DNA from: Acidobacteriota bacterium | Lineage (GTDB): Bacteria > Acidobacteriota > Blastocatellia > UBA7656 | NCBI GenBank assembly: GCA_040754075.1 | Contig: JBFMDH010000030.1 | Coordinates: 32,165-96,164, forward strand | Length of the DNA stretch: 64,000 bases | Reading direction: 5' to 3' | Made by a program: the position numbers and the translations under genes | Shown: positions 45,293 through 55,200 of the stretch, in pieces | Layout of the letters: every line of letters begins with the position of its first letter | Numbering within the stretch: the first letter of the stretch is position 1 | Notes under the pieces: generated by a model | Seen by the model: the letters and a program-made list of their open reading frames with translations, nothing else | Database searches by the model: none | What the model was told of the DNA's origin: nothing

Positions 45293-46139
45293 AAGAGCAA
45301 AAAAGAAAATCGGCGTTTATTTATTGGCTCCAAGCGTCATCTGGTTGGTGCTGTTCATCGTCGCGCCGATTGTCATTGTGGTGATTGTCAGTTTTGCCAC
45401 GCGCGGCGCATACGGCAAGACGATTTACGATTTTACCATTGGCAATTATTTGCGCGCTTTTGACACGCTCTATCTGCCGGCTTATTGGCGAACCATCTGG
45501 ATTGCCTTTTTAACCACGGTTTTGTGTGTAGCAATCAGTTACCCGGTGGCGTACTTCATTGCGCTACGCGCGCCTGAACGTTGGAAACGCATTTTACTGG
45601 TGCTCACGGTGATTCCGTTCTGGACAAGTTTTTTGATTCGCACCTATGCCTGGATGTTGCTGCTCAGAAACGAAGGGCTGATCAATTCGGTGTTGCTGCA
45701 AAGCGGTTTGGTACACGAACCATTGAAATTGCTGTACAACGATTTTGCCATTCTGGTCGGACAGGTTTACGGCGAATTGCCGTTTATGATTTTGCCAATT
45801 TATGTGGCGCTCGAACGTTTGGACACCAGACTATTGGAAGCGGCGCAAGATTTAGGCGCAACCCGGTTGTGGACGTTTATAAAAGTGACCTTGCCGCTTT
45901 CTAAACCCGGATTGATTGCCGGCATTGTGTTGGTGTTCATTCCTTCGCTTGGGGCATTCATTACCCCGGATTTACTGGGCGGCGCGAAATCCATCATGAT
46001 TGGCAACCTGATTCAAAATCAATTCATTCAACTCAATCAACCGTTTGGTTCGGCGCTATCGTTATTACTGACGCTTGCGGTTTTCGTGTTGCTGGCGATT
46101 GCTTTTCGCGCCGGTTTAAAGGCGAGTGAATTGTCGTGA
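45285..46139 (+). CDS. potB: Spermidine/putrescine-type ABC transporter permease
   Basis: This 284-residue inner-membrane permease has six predicted membrane segments, starting GVYLLAPSVIWLVLFIVAPI. The EAA loop near residues 180-200 reads EAAQDLGATRLWTFIKVTLP with the conserved Gly, which contacts PotA. TIWIAFLTTVLCVAISYPVA, then IPFWTSFLIRTYAW, match PotB. No PotC permease or PotD binding protein follows; the next gene is a carbamoyltransferase. Either the transporter is completed by genes elsewhere or the locus has lost them. The start lies inside the 3' end of the glycosyltransferase gene. Confidence 0.9.
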   Translation: MAERAKKKIGVYLLAPSVIWLVLFIVAPIVIVVIVSFATRGAYGKTIYDFTIGNYLRAFDTLYLPAYWRTIWIAFLTTVLCVAISYPVAYFIALRAPERWKRILLVLTVIPFWTSFLIRTYAWMLLLRNEGLINSVLLQSGLVHEPLKLLYNDFAILVGQVYGELPFMILPIYVALERLDTRLLEAAQDLGATRLWTFIKVTLPLSKPGLIAGIVLVFIPSLGAFITPDLLGGAKSIMIGNLIQNQFIQLNQPFGSALSLLLTLAVFVLLAIAFRAGLKASELS

Positions 46140-46257
46140 TGGTTAAAAGCTTGGTTGGTGAATAACAAATTTCTTGATATTATCTGTTCTCCCCTTGAAA
46201 TAGCCCCATCTGAATGCTATCCACTTGGGTCGAATCGACATTTTTTAGGAATCATTC

Positions 46258-47982
46258 ATGAATATCGTAGGAATAACCGGACAGGAAAAAGATGCTGCGG
46301 CTGCATTGATTCGTGATGGGAAAGTGATTGCCGCCATCGAAGAAGAAAAATTATCTCGCGTTCGCCACATCGGAATGAGTTATGCAGGGGGATTGCCCGT
46401 GCAGGCGATTGAATTTTGTTTGCAACGCGGCGGCATTAGCTTTTCGGAAATTGATTACGTCGCCTATTATCTCGAACCGCAAAAACTCTTTCATCGCGAA
46501 ATGGCTTTTCGCGCTACCCATGCCAACAGTTCACACACTGCGCCATCCGCAGAAGCTGTCCCCGATTATTTTGTCGAAACGCTAAATGGGTTACGCGAAC
46601 GTTTGAAGACTCGCCAGATAGTTGAAGAAAAGCTTGCAGGGCGCGGCAAATTCATTGAAGTCAACCATCAAATGGCGCACGCCGCCAGCGCTTTTTTCGC
46701 GTCGGGCTTTGAACGCGCTGCCATCATCGTTGCCAACAACCGTGGCGATATGACTTCGACTTCGCTCATGGTTGGACGCGGCGCGCAGATTGAAACCCTT
46801 GCCGAAGCCGAGTATCCGCAATCCATCGGCGCGGTGTATTCGGCGCTCACCGAGGCGCTCGGTTTTGGCGATGAATGTCATAAAACCAAGTGGTTGGCAA
46901 CGACAGGAAAAACCCGTTACCTTGAGCTATTTCAAAAAGTGTTGAAGGTGAAAAAGAGCGGCTTGCCCGGAGTCAATCTCGATTATTTCAATATCACCGG
47001 CAAAGGTCGTCCGGCTTTTTCAGACCTGTTTTATGAAGCCAGCAAATTTAAACCGCGCGCCAAAGATGAACCCATCGGACAAATTCATCGCGACCTGGCT
47101 GCAAGCCTTCAAGCGCACCTGGAAAATGTTCTCTGTGAAATTGCCGCGCGACACCGCGAGAAAACCGGCGAAGAGAATTTGTGTTTAGCCGGTGGGGTTG
47201 CGCTGAACAGTCTGGCGATTTCGGCAATCGAACGTCGCGCCGGGTTCAAGCGCGTCTTTGTACAACCGGCGGCAGGCAATGTCGGTTGTGCGATTGGCGC
47301 GGCGCTGCAAGTCTGGCATCAGAATTTAAATCACCCGGAAAGAAACTATGAAATGCGTCACCTGTTTCTGGGTCCGCAATTTAATGATGAAGAAATCAAA
47401 AGCATTCTCGATAACTGTAAAATCGGTTATGAATATTTTTTAACCGAAGATAAATTGATTGCCGAGGTCGCAAGGCTTCTGCATCAAGGCAAAATCATCG
47501 GCTGGTTTCGCGGCGCAATGGAATTTGGCGGCAGAGCCTTGGGCAACCGTTCGATTCTCGCTTCACCGGCGAACGAATTGATGCGCGATAATTTGAATAC
47601 TTTTATTAAACATCGCGAAGATTTTCGCCCGTTTTCCGCAGCCGTTCCTGTTGAACGCATCAATGAGTTTTGCGAACCGAGCGATTTACAACGCTTTCTG
47701 GAAGGCGTAAGCCGGGTTCGTGAAGGCAAGCGCGCTTTGATTCCCGCTGTGGTGTTTGGCGAAGGGTTGGCGCGTATGCACAGCGTCAGCCGCAAAGACA
47801 ATCCGGCGTTTTGGAAATTGCTGGTGAAATTCGGTGAGACCGGCGATGTGCCGGTGTTGATTAACACGTCATTCAATCTGTTTGGCGAACCGGTCGTGTC
47901 AACTCCGCGTGAAGCGGTGCGCGGATTTTATTGTTCGGGAATCGATTGTCTGGCGATTGGCAATTTTTTGATCAAAAAGTGA
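46258..47982 (+). CDS. Carbamoyltransferase (NodU/CmcH family)
   Basis: This 574-residue protein has the Kae1-like N-terminal domain (NIVGITGQEKDAAAALIRDG, EEEKLSRVRHIG) and the metal motif NHQMAHAASAF with His137 and His141. The conserved C-terminal YrdC-like region contains LAGGVALNSLA, MEFGGRALGNRSILASP, FRPFSAAVP and LINTSFNLFGEPVV. Such enzymes move a carbamoyl group from carbamoyl phosphate to a hydroxyl of a sugar or antibiotic. The family VDGxGE segment is replaced by VANNRGD around residues 159-164, which could alter metal or nucleotide binding. With the epimerase that follows it may modify a surface or secondary-metabolite sugar. Confidence 0.88.
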   Translation: MNIVGITGQEKDAAAALIRDGKVIAAIEEEKLSRVRHIGMSYAGGLPVQAIEFCLQRGGISFSEIDYVAYYLEPQKLFHREMAFRATHANSSHTAPSAEAVPDYFVETLNGLRERLKTRQIVEEKLAGRGKFIEVNHQMAHAASAFFASGFERAAIIVANNRGDMTSTSLMVGRGAQIETLAEAEYPQSIGAVYSALTEALGFGDECHKTKWLATTGKTRYLELFQKVLKVKKSGLPGVNLDYFNITGKGRPAFSDLFYEASKFKPRAKDEPIGQIHRDLAASLQAHLENVLCEIAARHREKTGEENLCLAGGVALNSLAISAIERRAGFKRVFVQPAAGNVGCAIGAALQVWHQNLNHPERNYEMRHLFLGPQFNDEEIKSILDNCKIGYEYFLTEDKLIAEVARLLHQGKIIGWFRGAMEFGGRALGNRSILASPANELMRDNLNTFIKHREDFRPFSAAVPVERINEFCEPSDLQRFLEGVSRVREGKRALIPAVVFGEGLARMHSVSRKDNPAFWKLLVKFGETGDVPVLINTSFNLFGEPVVSTPREAVRGFYCSGIDCLAIGNFLIKK

Positions 47983-48011
47983 TTCGCAACTATGCAAGCA
48001 CTGATTGAAAA

Positions 48012-48066
48012 AGCGGTTTTAAATCGCGGCGTTAAACACTCGTTGAACGAGCGGGCTTTGACCGCG
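48012..48066. repeat. Half-copy of the palindromic element
   Basis: This stretch starts AGCGGTTT and ends GCTTTGACCGCG. It aligns over about 55 bases with one arm of the 27-kb element read on the minus strand, with shared blocks AGCGGTTT, GTTGA and CTTTGACCGCG. The second arm is missing. A further AGCGGTTATTGC lies near 48093. Confidence 0.6.
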
Positions 48067-48145
48067 GCAGTGAACTTTTAGGATTGGAATACCCAAGCGG
48101 TTATTGCTTTACTGAATTGATACCTGAAGCAGCACACTGAAAATT

Positions 48146-49090
48146 ATGGCGAGCAAACAATATTTGGTAACTGGCGGAGCGGGTTTTATCGGTAGTCATA
48201 TTGTCGAACGATTGGTGCGCGATGGACAAAGCGTGCGCGTGCTGGATGATTTCAGCGCCGGTAAAGACGAAAATCTTGCGCCCTTTAAAGATGATGTTGA
48301 AATCATTCGCGGCGATATACGTGATGTTCAAATGGTCTCTGATGCCATGAAAAATGTTGAAGTGGTGTTTCACGAAGCGGCGCTCGGTTCGGTGCCGCGT
48401 TCGGTCGCAGACCCTGTGACGACGCACGAAGTCAACATCACCGGCACGCTCAATGTCCTGCTTGCGGCGCGCGATGCGGGGGTACGGCGCGTGGTCTTTG
48501 CTTCGAGTTCATCAGTTTATGGCGAGACGCCGGAACTGCCCAAACATGAAAGAATGCAACCGCAACCGCTGTCGCCTTATGCGCTGTCGAAACTGACGGG
48601 CGAATACTACATTAAAGTCTTCCAACAGGTTTATGGCTTTGAAGCGGTGGCATTGCGTTACTTTAATATTTTCGGTCCCCGGCAAGACCCCGAATCGCAT
48701 TACGCGGCGGTGATTCCCAAATTTGCTACGGCATTGATTCAGGGCGAACGTCCGACGATTTTTGGCGACGGGTTGCAATCGCGCGATTTCACTTACGTTG
48801 AAAATGTGGTCGAAGCGAACCTCCTGGCATCGGAAGCCGAAGGTGTAGCCGGGCAATATTTCAATGTCGCGTGTGGTGGTCGCTATACGTTGCTTGAGCT
48901 GTTAAATCTGATGAAAGCGCATCTCGGAAGCGACGTTGAACCGATTCACGAAGCGGCGCGCACCGGTGATGTGCGTGATTCACAAGCCTCAATCGAAGCG
49001 GCTGAAAAATCTCTCGGCTACCGCATTCTGGTTGATTTCAATGAAGGCTTGCGCCGAACTGTTGAATGGTATCGTGATGAATCTAAATAA
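48146..49090 (+). CDS. NAD-dependent nucleotide-sugar epimerase (SDR family)
   Basis: This 314-residue extended short-chain dehydrogenase has the NAD motif VTGGAGFIGSHIVERL, the active-site Ser/Tyr/Lys set (ASSSSVYG and SPYALSKLTGE) and the sugar-binding segment LRYFNIFGPRQDP. GDGLQSRDFTYVENVVEAN and GDVRDSQAS match UDP-glucose/UDP-N-acetylglucosamine 4-epimerase relatives such as WbpP. The exact sugar cannot be told from the sequence. It follows the carbamoyltransferase and is consistent with surface-polysaccharide sugar supply, together with the WbpB/WbpD-like pair 10 kb away. Confidence 0.9.
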   Translation: MASKQYLVTGGAGFIGSHIVERLVRDGQSVRVLDDFSAGKDENLAPFKDDVEIIRGDIRDVQMVSDAMKNVEVVFHEAALGSVPRSVADPVTTHEVNITGTLNVLLAARDAGVRRVVFASSSSVYGETPELPKHERMQPQPLSPYALSKLTGEYYIKVFQQVYGFEAVALRYFNIFGPRQDPESHYAAVIPKFATALIQGERPTIFGDGLQSRDFTYVENVVEANLLASEAEGVAGQYFNVACGGRYTLLELLNLMKAHLGSDVEPIHEAARTGDVRDSQASIEAAEKSLGYRILVDFNEGLRRTVEWYRDESK

Positions 49091-49117
49091 TCAATAATTC
49101 AGTAGCCTCATTATAAG

Positions 49118-49147
49118 TTGTTCATAGTTATTACCCACTTGTAAAAT
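49118..49147 (+). promoter_or_regulatory. Candidate promoter of the 2254-residue gene
   Basis: TTGTTC at 49118-49123 and TAAAAT at 49142-49147 have an 18-bp spacer in an AT-rich gap. About 100 nt of leader would precede the ATG. The -35 box is weak, and other AT-rich matches are possible here. Confidence 0.35.
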
Positions 49148-49249
49148 ATCTCCTGCCTTTCTGCTGAAGTATAAAGGATGAGAATAAGTTGGCTGATTCA
49201 AGAAAAGCTAATTATTTAAATTAATGGTTCCTGACAGTAATCGATTTCG

Positions 49250-52200
49250 ATGAGAATTAATTTTGCCTTGAAGCAAAAAGATGAATACCCACCGATAGAT
49301 TTTGCCATACTTACGGCAATAGAAATTGAACGTAAAGCCGTTTGTGAAGCTTTTGAATTAAGTGACAAGCATAGGATTCAAAGGAGAGGTCGATGGTATT
49401 GGCGAGGAAGGGTTGAATTAGAAAATGGATATTTTTACGAAATAGTCGTTACTCAGCCTACGGATATGTCTAATATTCCTATGGCTCTTTTAACTCAAGA
49501 AGTAATTGAACATTGGGAGCCTCAAGCGTTGCTATTAGCAGGAATTGCCGCGGCTGCAAGTAATAAGGTTGGTTTAGGAGACATTATTTTAGGAAGACAA
49601 ATTTATTACTATGAAAGAGGAAAAATAACACCAACTGGTAAATCTCCAGAGCCAATTATAGTTGAAACCGACGTAATACTACTAGATGCGGCAATAAAAA
49701 GTTTGGAATGGACATGTAATCTCACTACTTCAAGACCAGATAATAAAAATACCATTCCTCAAATTCATGTCGGAGCAATTGCTTGTGGAGAGAAAGTAAT
49801 AGCAGACAAATCTACTCGTAAACTAATTGCTGAGCCAAATCGCAAAATATTAGCGATTGAAATGGAAAGCTATGGGTTTGCAGAAGCTGTTCGACAAAGC
49901 TTGCTCAGACCCCGCTTTCTAGTTATCAGGTCAATATGTGACAGAGCTGATCCTAAGAAAAATGATAAATGGCATTCGTATGCAGCAGCCGCAGTTGCAA
50001 GTTTTGTAAAACATTACATCAAGGGAAGACCTCTTGAACCTAGAAGCTTTGAAACAATAGATGAAAAGCTTAAAAGTATCACCTCACATAGTACATCTGA
50101 ATCGCTTTATGAAAAACCTTTAGATACCAATTTGATTAGCAATAATTTATCAGAAGAAGTGAAAGGCTCCGTAAATGCTGTTGATTCGCAACTGGAAGAC
50201 TTGGTCTCTGCCCTTTCTCAAGAAAAAGATGAAAGGATTGATGAAATTCGCGAGAAATTTAAAGCGGGAAAAGTACGCGATGCTTATAACCTCCTTCAAG
50301 AAATGCAAAATGAATCCAGCTGGAAGTTACTTCATTCCTCTGTCAGAGCTAAGGCGCTAAGGGCGATGGTTTCATTTACTTTAGATATAGAAGATGATTT
50401 TGATAAAGCTAAAGATTATGCCAGCCAAGCAAGAGAGCTTGCCCCCCAATACGATGATAGCAACGTTCGAGCGTTACTTCTTTACTATGACCAAAAAATT
50501 TTAGAAGCTCTGCATGAAGTTACAAATCCCAAAACTACGGATGCCTTCAATCTGAAAGTTCATTTTCTCTTAATTTTGGGACGTGTTGATGAAGCTTTTA
50601 ATTGCTTAGAAAAATTGCCATCTGAAATCATACCTGACATAGAAACAAAACGACTCAAGGCATTAGCACTGATTATTAAAGGAGAATTACAAGAAGCAGA
50701 AAATGAATTGCGTGAGGTTATTTCTCAATCTCCTCATCGAGATAGCGTTCAAGCATTATCGGCAATTTTGGATTATTTTTCTGGGCTTTCACCTGCTGTA
50801 GTGCCGAAGCATCTTGTCAATCGCCCTGAACCAATGGATTGGACACTCGTAAAACAGGACGAGCAAAGCCAAGAACGGTTTCGTATAGCCGAACAAAAGT
50901 TCCTCAACCTGATAACAAATACACAAAGGGATGAAGGCTATAAAGAATCTCTGGAAATTTGGAGGTTAGCTTGTTTAGCAAACGATTTGACAAGGCAGGA
51001 AGAAGCAATCACCTTTTGTAAAGAACTTTTATTAAAAGACCCTGCAAATCACCATGCATTAATTTGGGCAATCGTTCGTGACTTCAACATTGATTTATCT
51101 GTAAGTGAGGATGCTTTACGACGAAGCATTTTAGGGGAAAGTGAGGATGCGGACAAGGATGCTTCTATTGCCGAAAAAATAATTGTTTTGATTGTTCTTT
51201 ATAGGAAATCTGGAAGGACAGGTGAGGCTCTTGAATTACTCGAACAACAAAAAGAACTTTTCAAGGATATTGGCGCAGAAAATCGTTGGGCTTTTTGGAA
51301 AAGTCAAATTTTAGTTCTTAGCGATCAACCTGAGAAAGCGATCACCTTAGCAACTCGAATAAACGATGAAGCCATCCGTAGAAGGACTACAGCAATGGCT
51401 TTGCAAGCCATTGCTGCTCGAACAAATGATTGGCAACCATATTTTGAATATCTTGAGGAATGCTACAGGGAAACAGGTGGAGGGGATTACCTGTTTGAAT
51501 TATGTTATCTTAAAGCAAAACAAAATGACTGGATTTATATATTACATTACATTCCTGATCTGATTGAGCGGGTTAGTACCCCCTATGCTATACACCTCGC
51601 AGCTACTTCGTTGTGGTATGCAAATGCCCCTGAAAAGGCGTTGGAATTATTAGACGCTCACATACATAAATTCCCGAAGGGGATTTTGCCAAGTGAAACT
51701 TGGCGTTTAAGAATTCATTGTCAAGTTAAAACAGGGAATTTATCCTCTGCAATCAAGGATGCTGAAGGATTAGTACATGAAGATGACTCGACTGAAAATC
51801 TTATTACCTTGCTTGAAATCTTGCGACAAGTGGGTGACATCAAAGGACTGCTCCTTGTAGCGCGCAGAATAATCAATCGCGAAGACGTGAATCCAAGAAA
51901 TCTGATTTATACGGCAAGGTTGGTAAAGCTCGAAGACATAAATTTAGCAAAAGATTTTTGGCATCGTGCGAAGGAACGTGCAATTTTTGAAGACCCGGAC
52001 TTTGTTGCCAACCTGATTATGCAAGGGTTTGAGTTAGGTTTGGAAGAGGAAGTCGGCCCACTCTTTTTGTATATGCAAAAGTTTGCAGAAAAGGGCGAAG
52101 GTCCGATGCGTGTTTACGATATTGTGCAAGTTAGCGATTGGTCACAAAAACGAACAAAATTCTTAGAGGAAGTTTGGGAAAATTATTCCAGAGGAAACAT

Positions 52201-55200
52201 ACCAATACATTTTCTGGCTAATCAGCAAAACATCCCTATGGTGAATTTTTTCCATGGGATTCCAGAAAATAACCGCACCAACCCTGATCCAATTCGACAG
52301 CCAATTATTTTCGCCAGGCATGGGGGGAAAATTGTAAACAGATTTGTTGCCGAGAATTCACGAGGTTGGCGGCTCCATCTTGATATAACCTCTTTAATAC
52401 TCGCAGCAGACTTGGGTATTCTTGACAAACTAGAGCAACAGTTTAGCCCTATACGCATTTCAAAAGAAGTTCCGCATTCGCTTCGCGATCAACAAGAGAA
52501 GTTAAAGCCTCATCAACCAACTCGAATTTTAAACAATAAAAATATCTTGAAGTTGTTGGAGCAGAAAAGACTCAAACCTTTTCCAGATGAAGCTAACACA
52601 TTCGAGGGACGTAACGCACTGTCTCAACAGCTCGGACAACTCTGGGCATGGGCTTTTGCAAAATCCCATGAGGTAAATGGATGTGTTGTGGATTTTTTGC
52701 CATTGACTAAATGGAATTCATTCAAAGAGATTGTGAGCCTTTCGGACGAAGAGAAAAAATATGTCATCAACTGCCGCACTTTAGTGGAAAGCTTAAAAGG
52801 AAAGTTATCTATTACTAATTATGAAAAAACCTTAAACAAACTTGGACAAGAAGGCACAAAAACTATTCTCCCTGATTTGCCGCCGCTCGGCAGCCCTCTC
52901 TTTTTAGTGAAAAATATAGCTGATGTGTTAGTGGGGGCAAATCTGTTAGAAATCGTTTGTGATAATTTTCAGGTTTTTGTTGACCCAACACATATTCAGT
53001 ATGTCAAAGGTGAAAATTCAGAGAATGAGCGACGCGCCGAACTTGAGGAATGGTTAAAAAGCCGGGCTGATAGATTAAGTTTAGGCTTGCAAAATGGATT
53101 ATATGAATTTGTTGTTCCATTGCGAGTAGAAGAAGTTGATGGGGGTACAGAAGAACCTGAAATAAATGATTTAGATTTTAACTCTGTTAAAGATATGCTG
53201 GCGTATCCACCTCATGAAGGTGATGTCTTCTGCATTGATGACCGCTTTGTTAATAGCTATTCCCGTAGAGACAATGTGCCAATCATCGGAATGAATGAGA
53301 TTCTGTTAGCCCTCTTCTTGAAAAACGAAATAAGCGAATCTGAATTTTACGAAAAGCTTTTGCGGTTACGTGCAGGAAACTTCCGCTACATACCTATCAA
53401 CAGTAAAGAAATTCTGTACCATTTGAGCAAAGCTTCAGTTAGTGATGGTGTACTTATTGAGACTAAAGAATTGTCAATTATTCGCCGGTATTTGGCTGCA
53501 TGTTTTCTTGATTCAGAACGCTTACAACGCCCCCCAATGCCAGAAGGTTCACCAAATCCATTTGGCGAAATGGCATTTGTTCAGGAAACAGTAAGTGCCA
53601 TTAAACGTGCTATTGTTGCGGGATGGGTAGATGAAAGCGTAAGCCTTGATATAGCAGAAGCTCGTGCTGATTGGCTTTTAAATAATCTTTATACGGGTGC
53701 CTTTGGGGCATATCATCTAACATCATATTTTCATTCTCGTACCATAGACTCAGATATAAACCTATTAGGTTTGGATTTGAGCGAGTTTTTTATTCTTGGT
53801 AAAGGGATTTATTTGCAGACCAATATACGCGATTCAAGTCGCCGTAGGCATTTCTTTTTGTGGCTAGATAGTCGTTTAACATCGCGGCGCTTCAAATCTG
53901 ACCCACAAACACTTATAGTCACAACAAATTGTCTCAAACAATTGGTTATTTCTTCCGAAGCAAGTAGAGTCAATAATAAGGAATCTGAGAAAATTATTCG
54001 CGCGATCACCCAAATATGGATTCTGGATTTGCCAGAAAGTCTAAGAAGAGGATTTGAAACTGATCCAAATATTCTTAATGATCTGGGGATTCAAACAAGC
54101 GCAATCCAAGAAATCGACTCCTATGTGTTTACCTTTAATCAATTTTGGACAAAATTTGAAAAAGTGATTAATGGACATGAAGTCCAGATAATTGCAAGGA
54201 ACCCTCATACTAAATTAACCTTCATAAGGGTTGATAGCGAAAGGAAAGACAATGTTTTTATACAAGTAAAAAACGAAGCCGGAGAAGTAGTTGGACGCTG
54301 GACTAATCCTTTATGGAGATTGTTGTCTAAAGATAGGCGTGAAAGAGAAAAGTTATTAAGGATTAATAGGTTTTGGTTTGATTGCGATAAGGAGGTATTT
54401 GATAAAGAGACGAAAAAAATAGCATCCCTAAAGGTTGCGGTGAAACGAGTCGAGAGAGTTCTATCTTGGCAAAATAAATCAATGGAATTCTTTTATCAAT
54501 CTCTTCATCAAAAATTGTTGGATATGTCCGAGTTTCAATGGGAAGATTTAATTCCTACAAATTTTGAAGGATTATTGCAGCATTATCGCCTGACGGAATT
54601 AAAAATTGCTGAAGAAGATTTTCCTACAGTATTGAGCAAATCGTCCCTGGCATTGTTAGAAGAAGAAGGACTTGTTTCAACGATTGAGCGGTTAGCTTGT
54701 TTACCTGTACAGATTCCTGAAAATGTAATCAAAGCTGTATCAATGTTGCCAAGTCAAGAACGGATTGCCTTAATTGAAGATTGCCTTGTTAGGTTTGGTT
54801 CTCCCGTGAGCATTCTCAATTTGATTGATATTGTGCTTCGTTCTGCACCGGATGATGAAGTCGCAATTAAACTTGCCCAAACCTGTTTGAGCGAGTTATG
54901 CGATGATGAGAAAGGAAAATTACAATTCCAACTCTTTAAAGAAATTTTAAGGTTTGTAAACGATGAGTTTGGATACAGCTATAGAAATGAAGCAATTTCT
55001 ATAAAAAGTAGGCTTGCCATGATCTGGGCGCATACAAGCAGATTACATAATATCTTTCACTGTGCTGCCGCTATTCCAGATAAATTAGCGGAAGGATTTA
55101 AGAGACAGGATAGGCAGATGAGCTTAGAGATTGTGAATCGAGAACCATTGTATTGGAATGACATTTTGCATCCGTATAGGATTAACAGAACTCACATATT

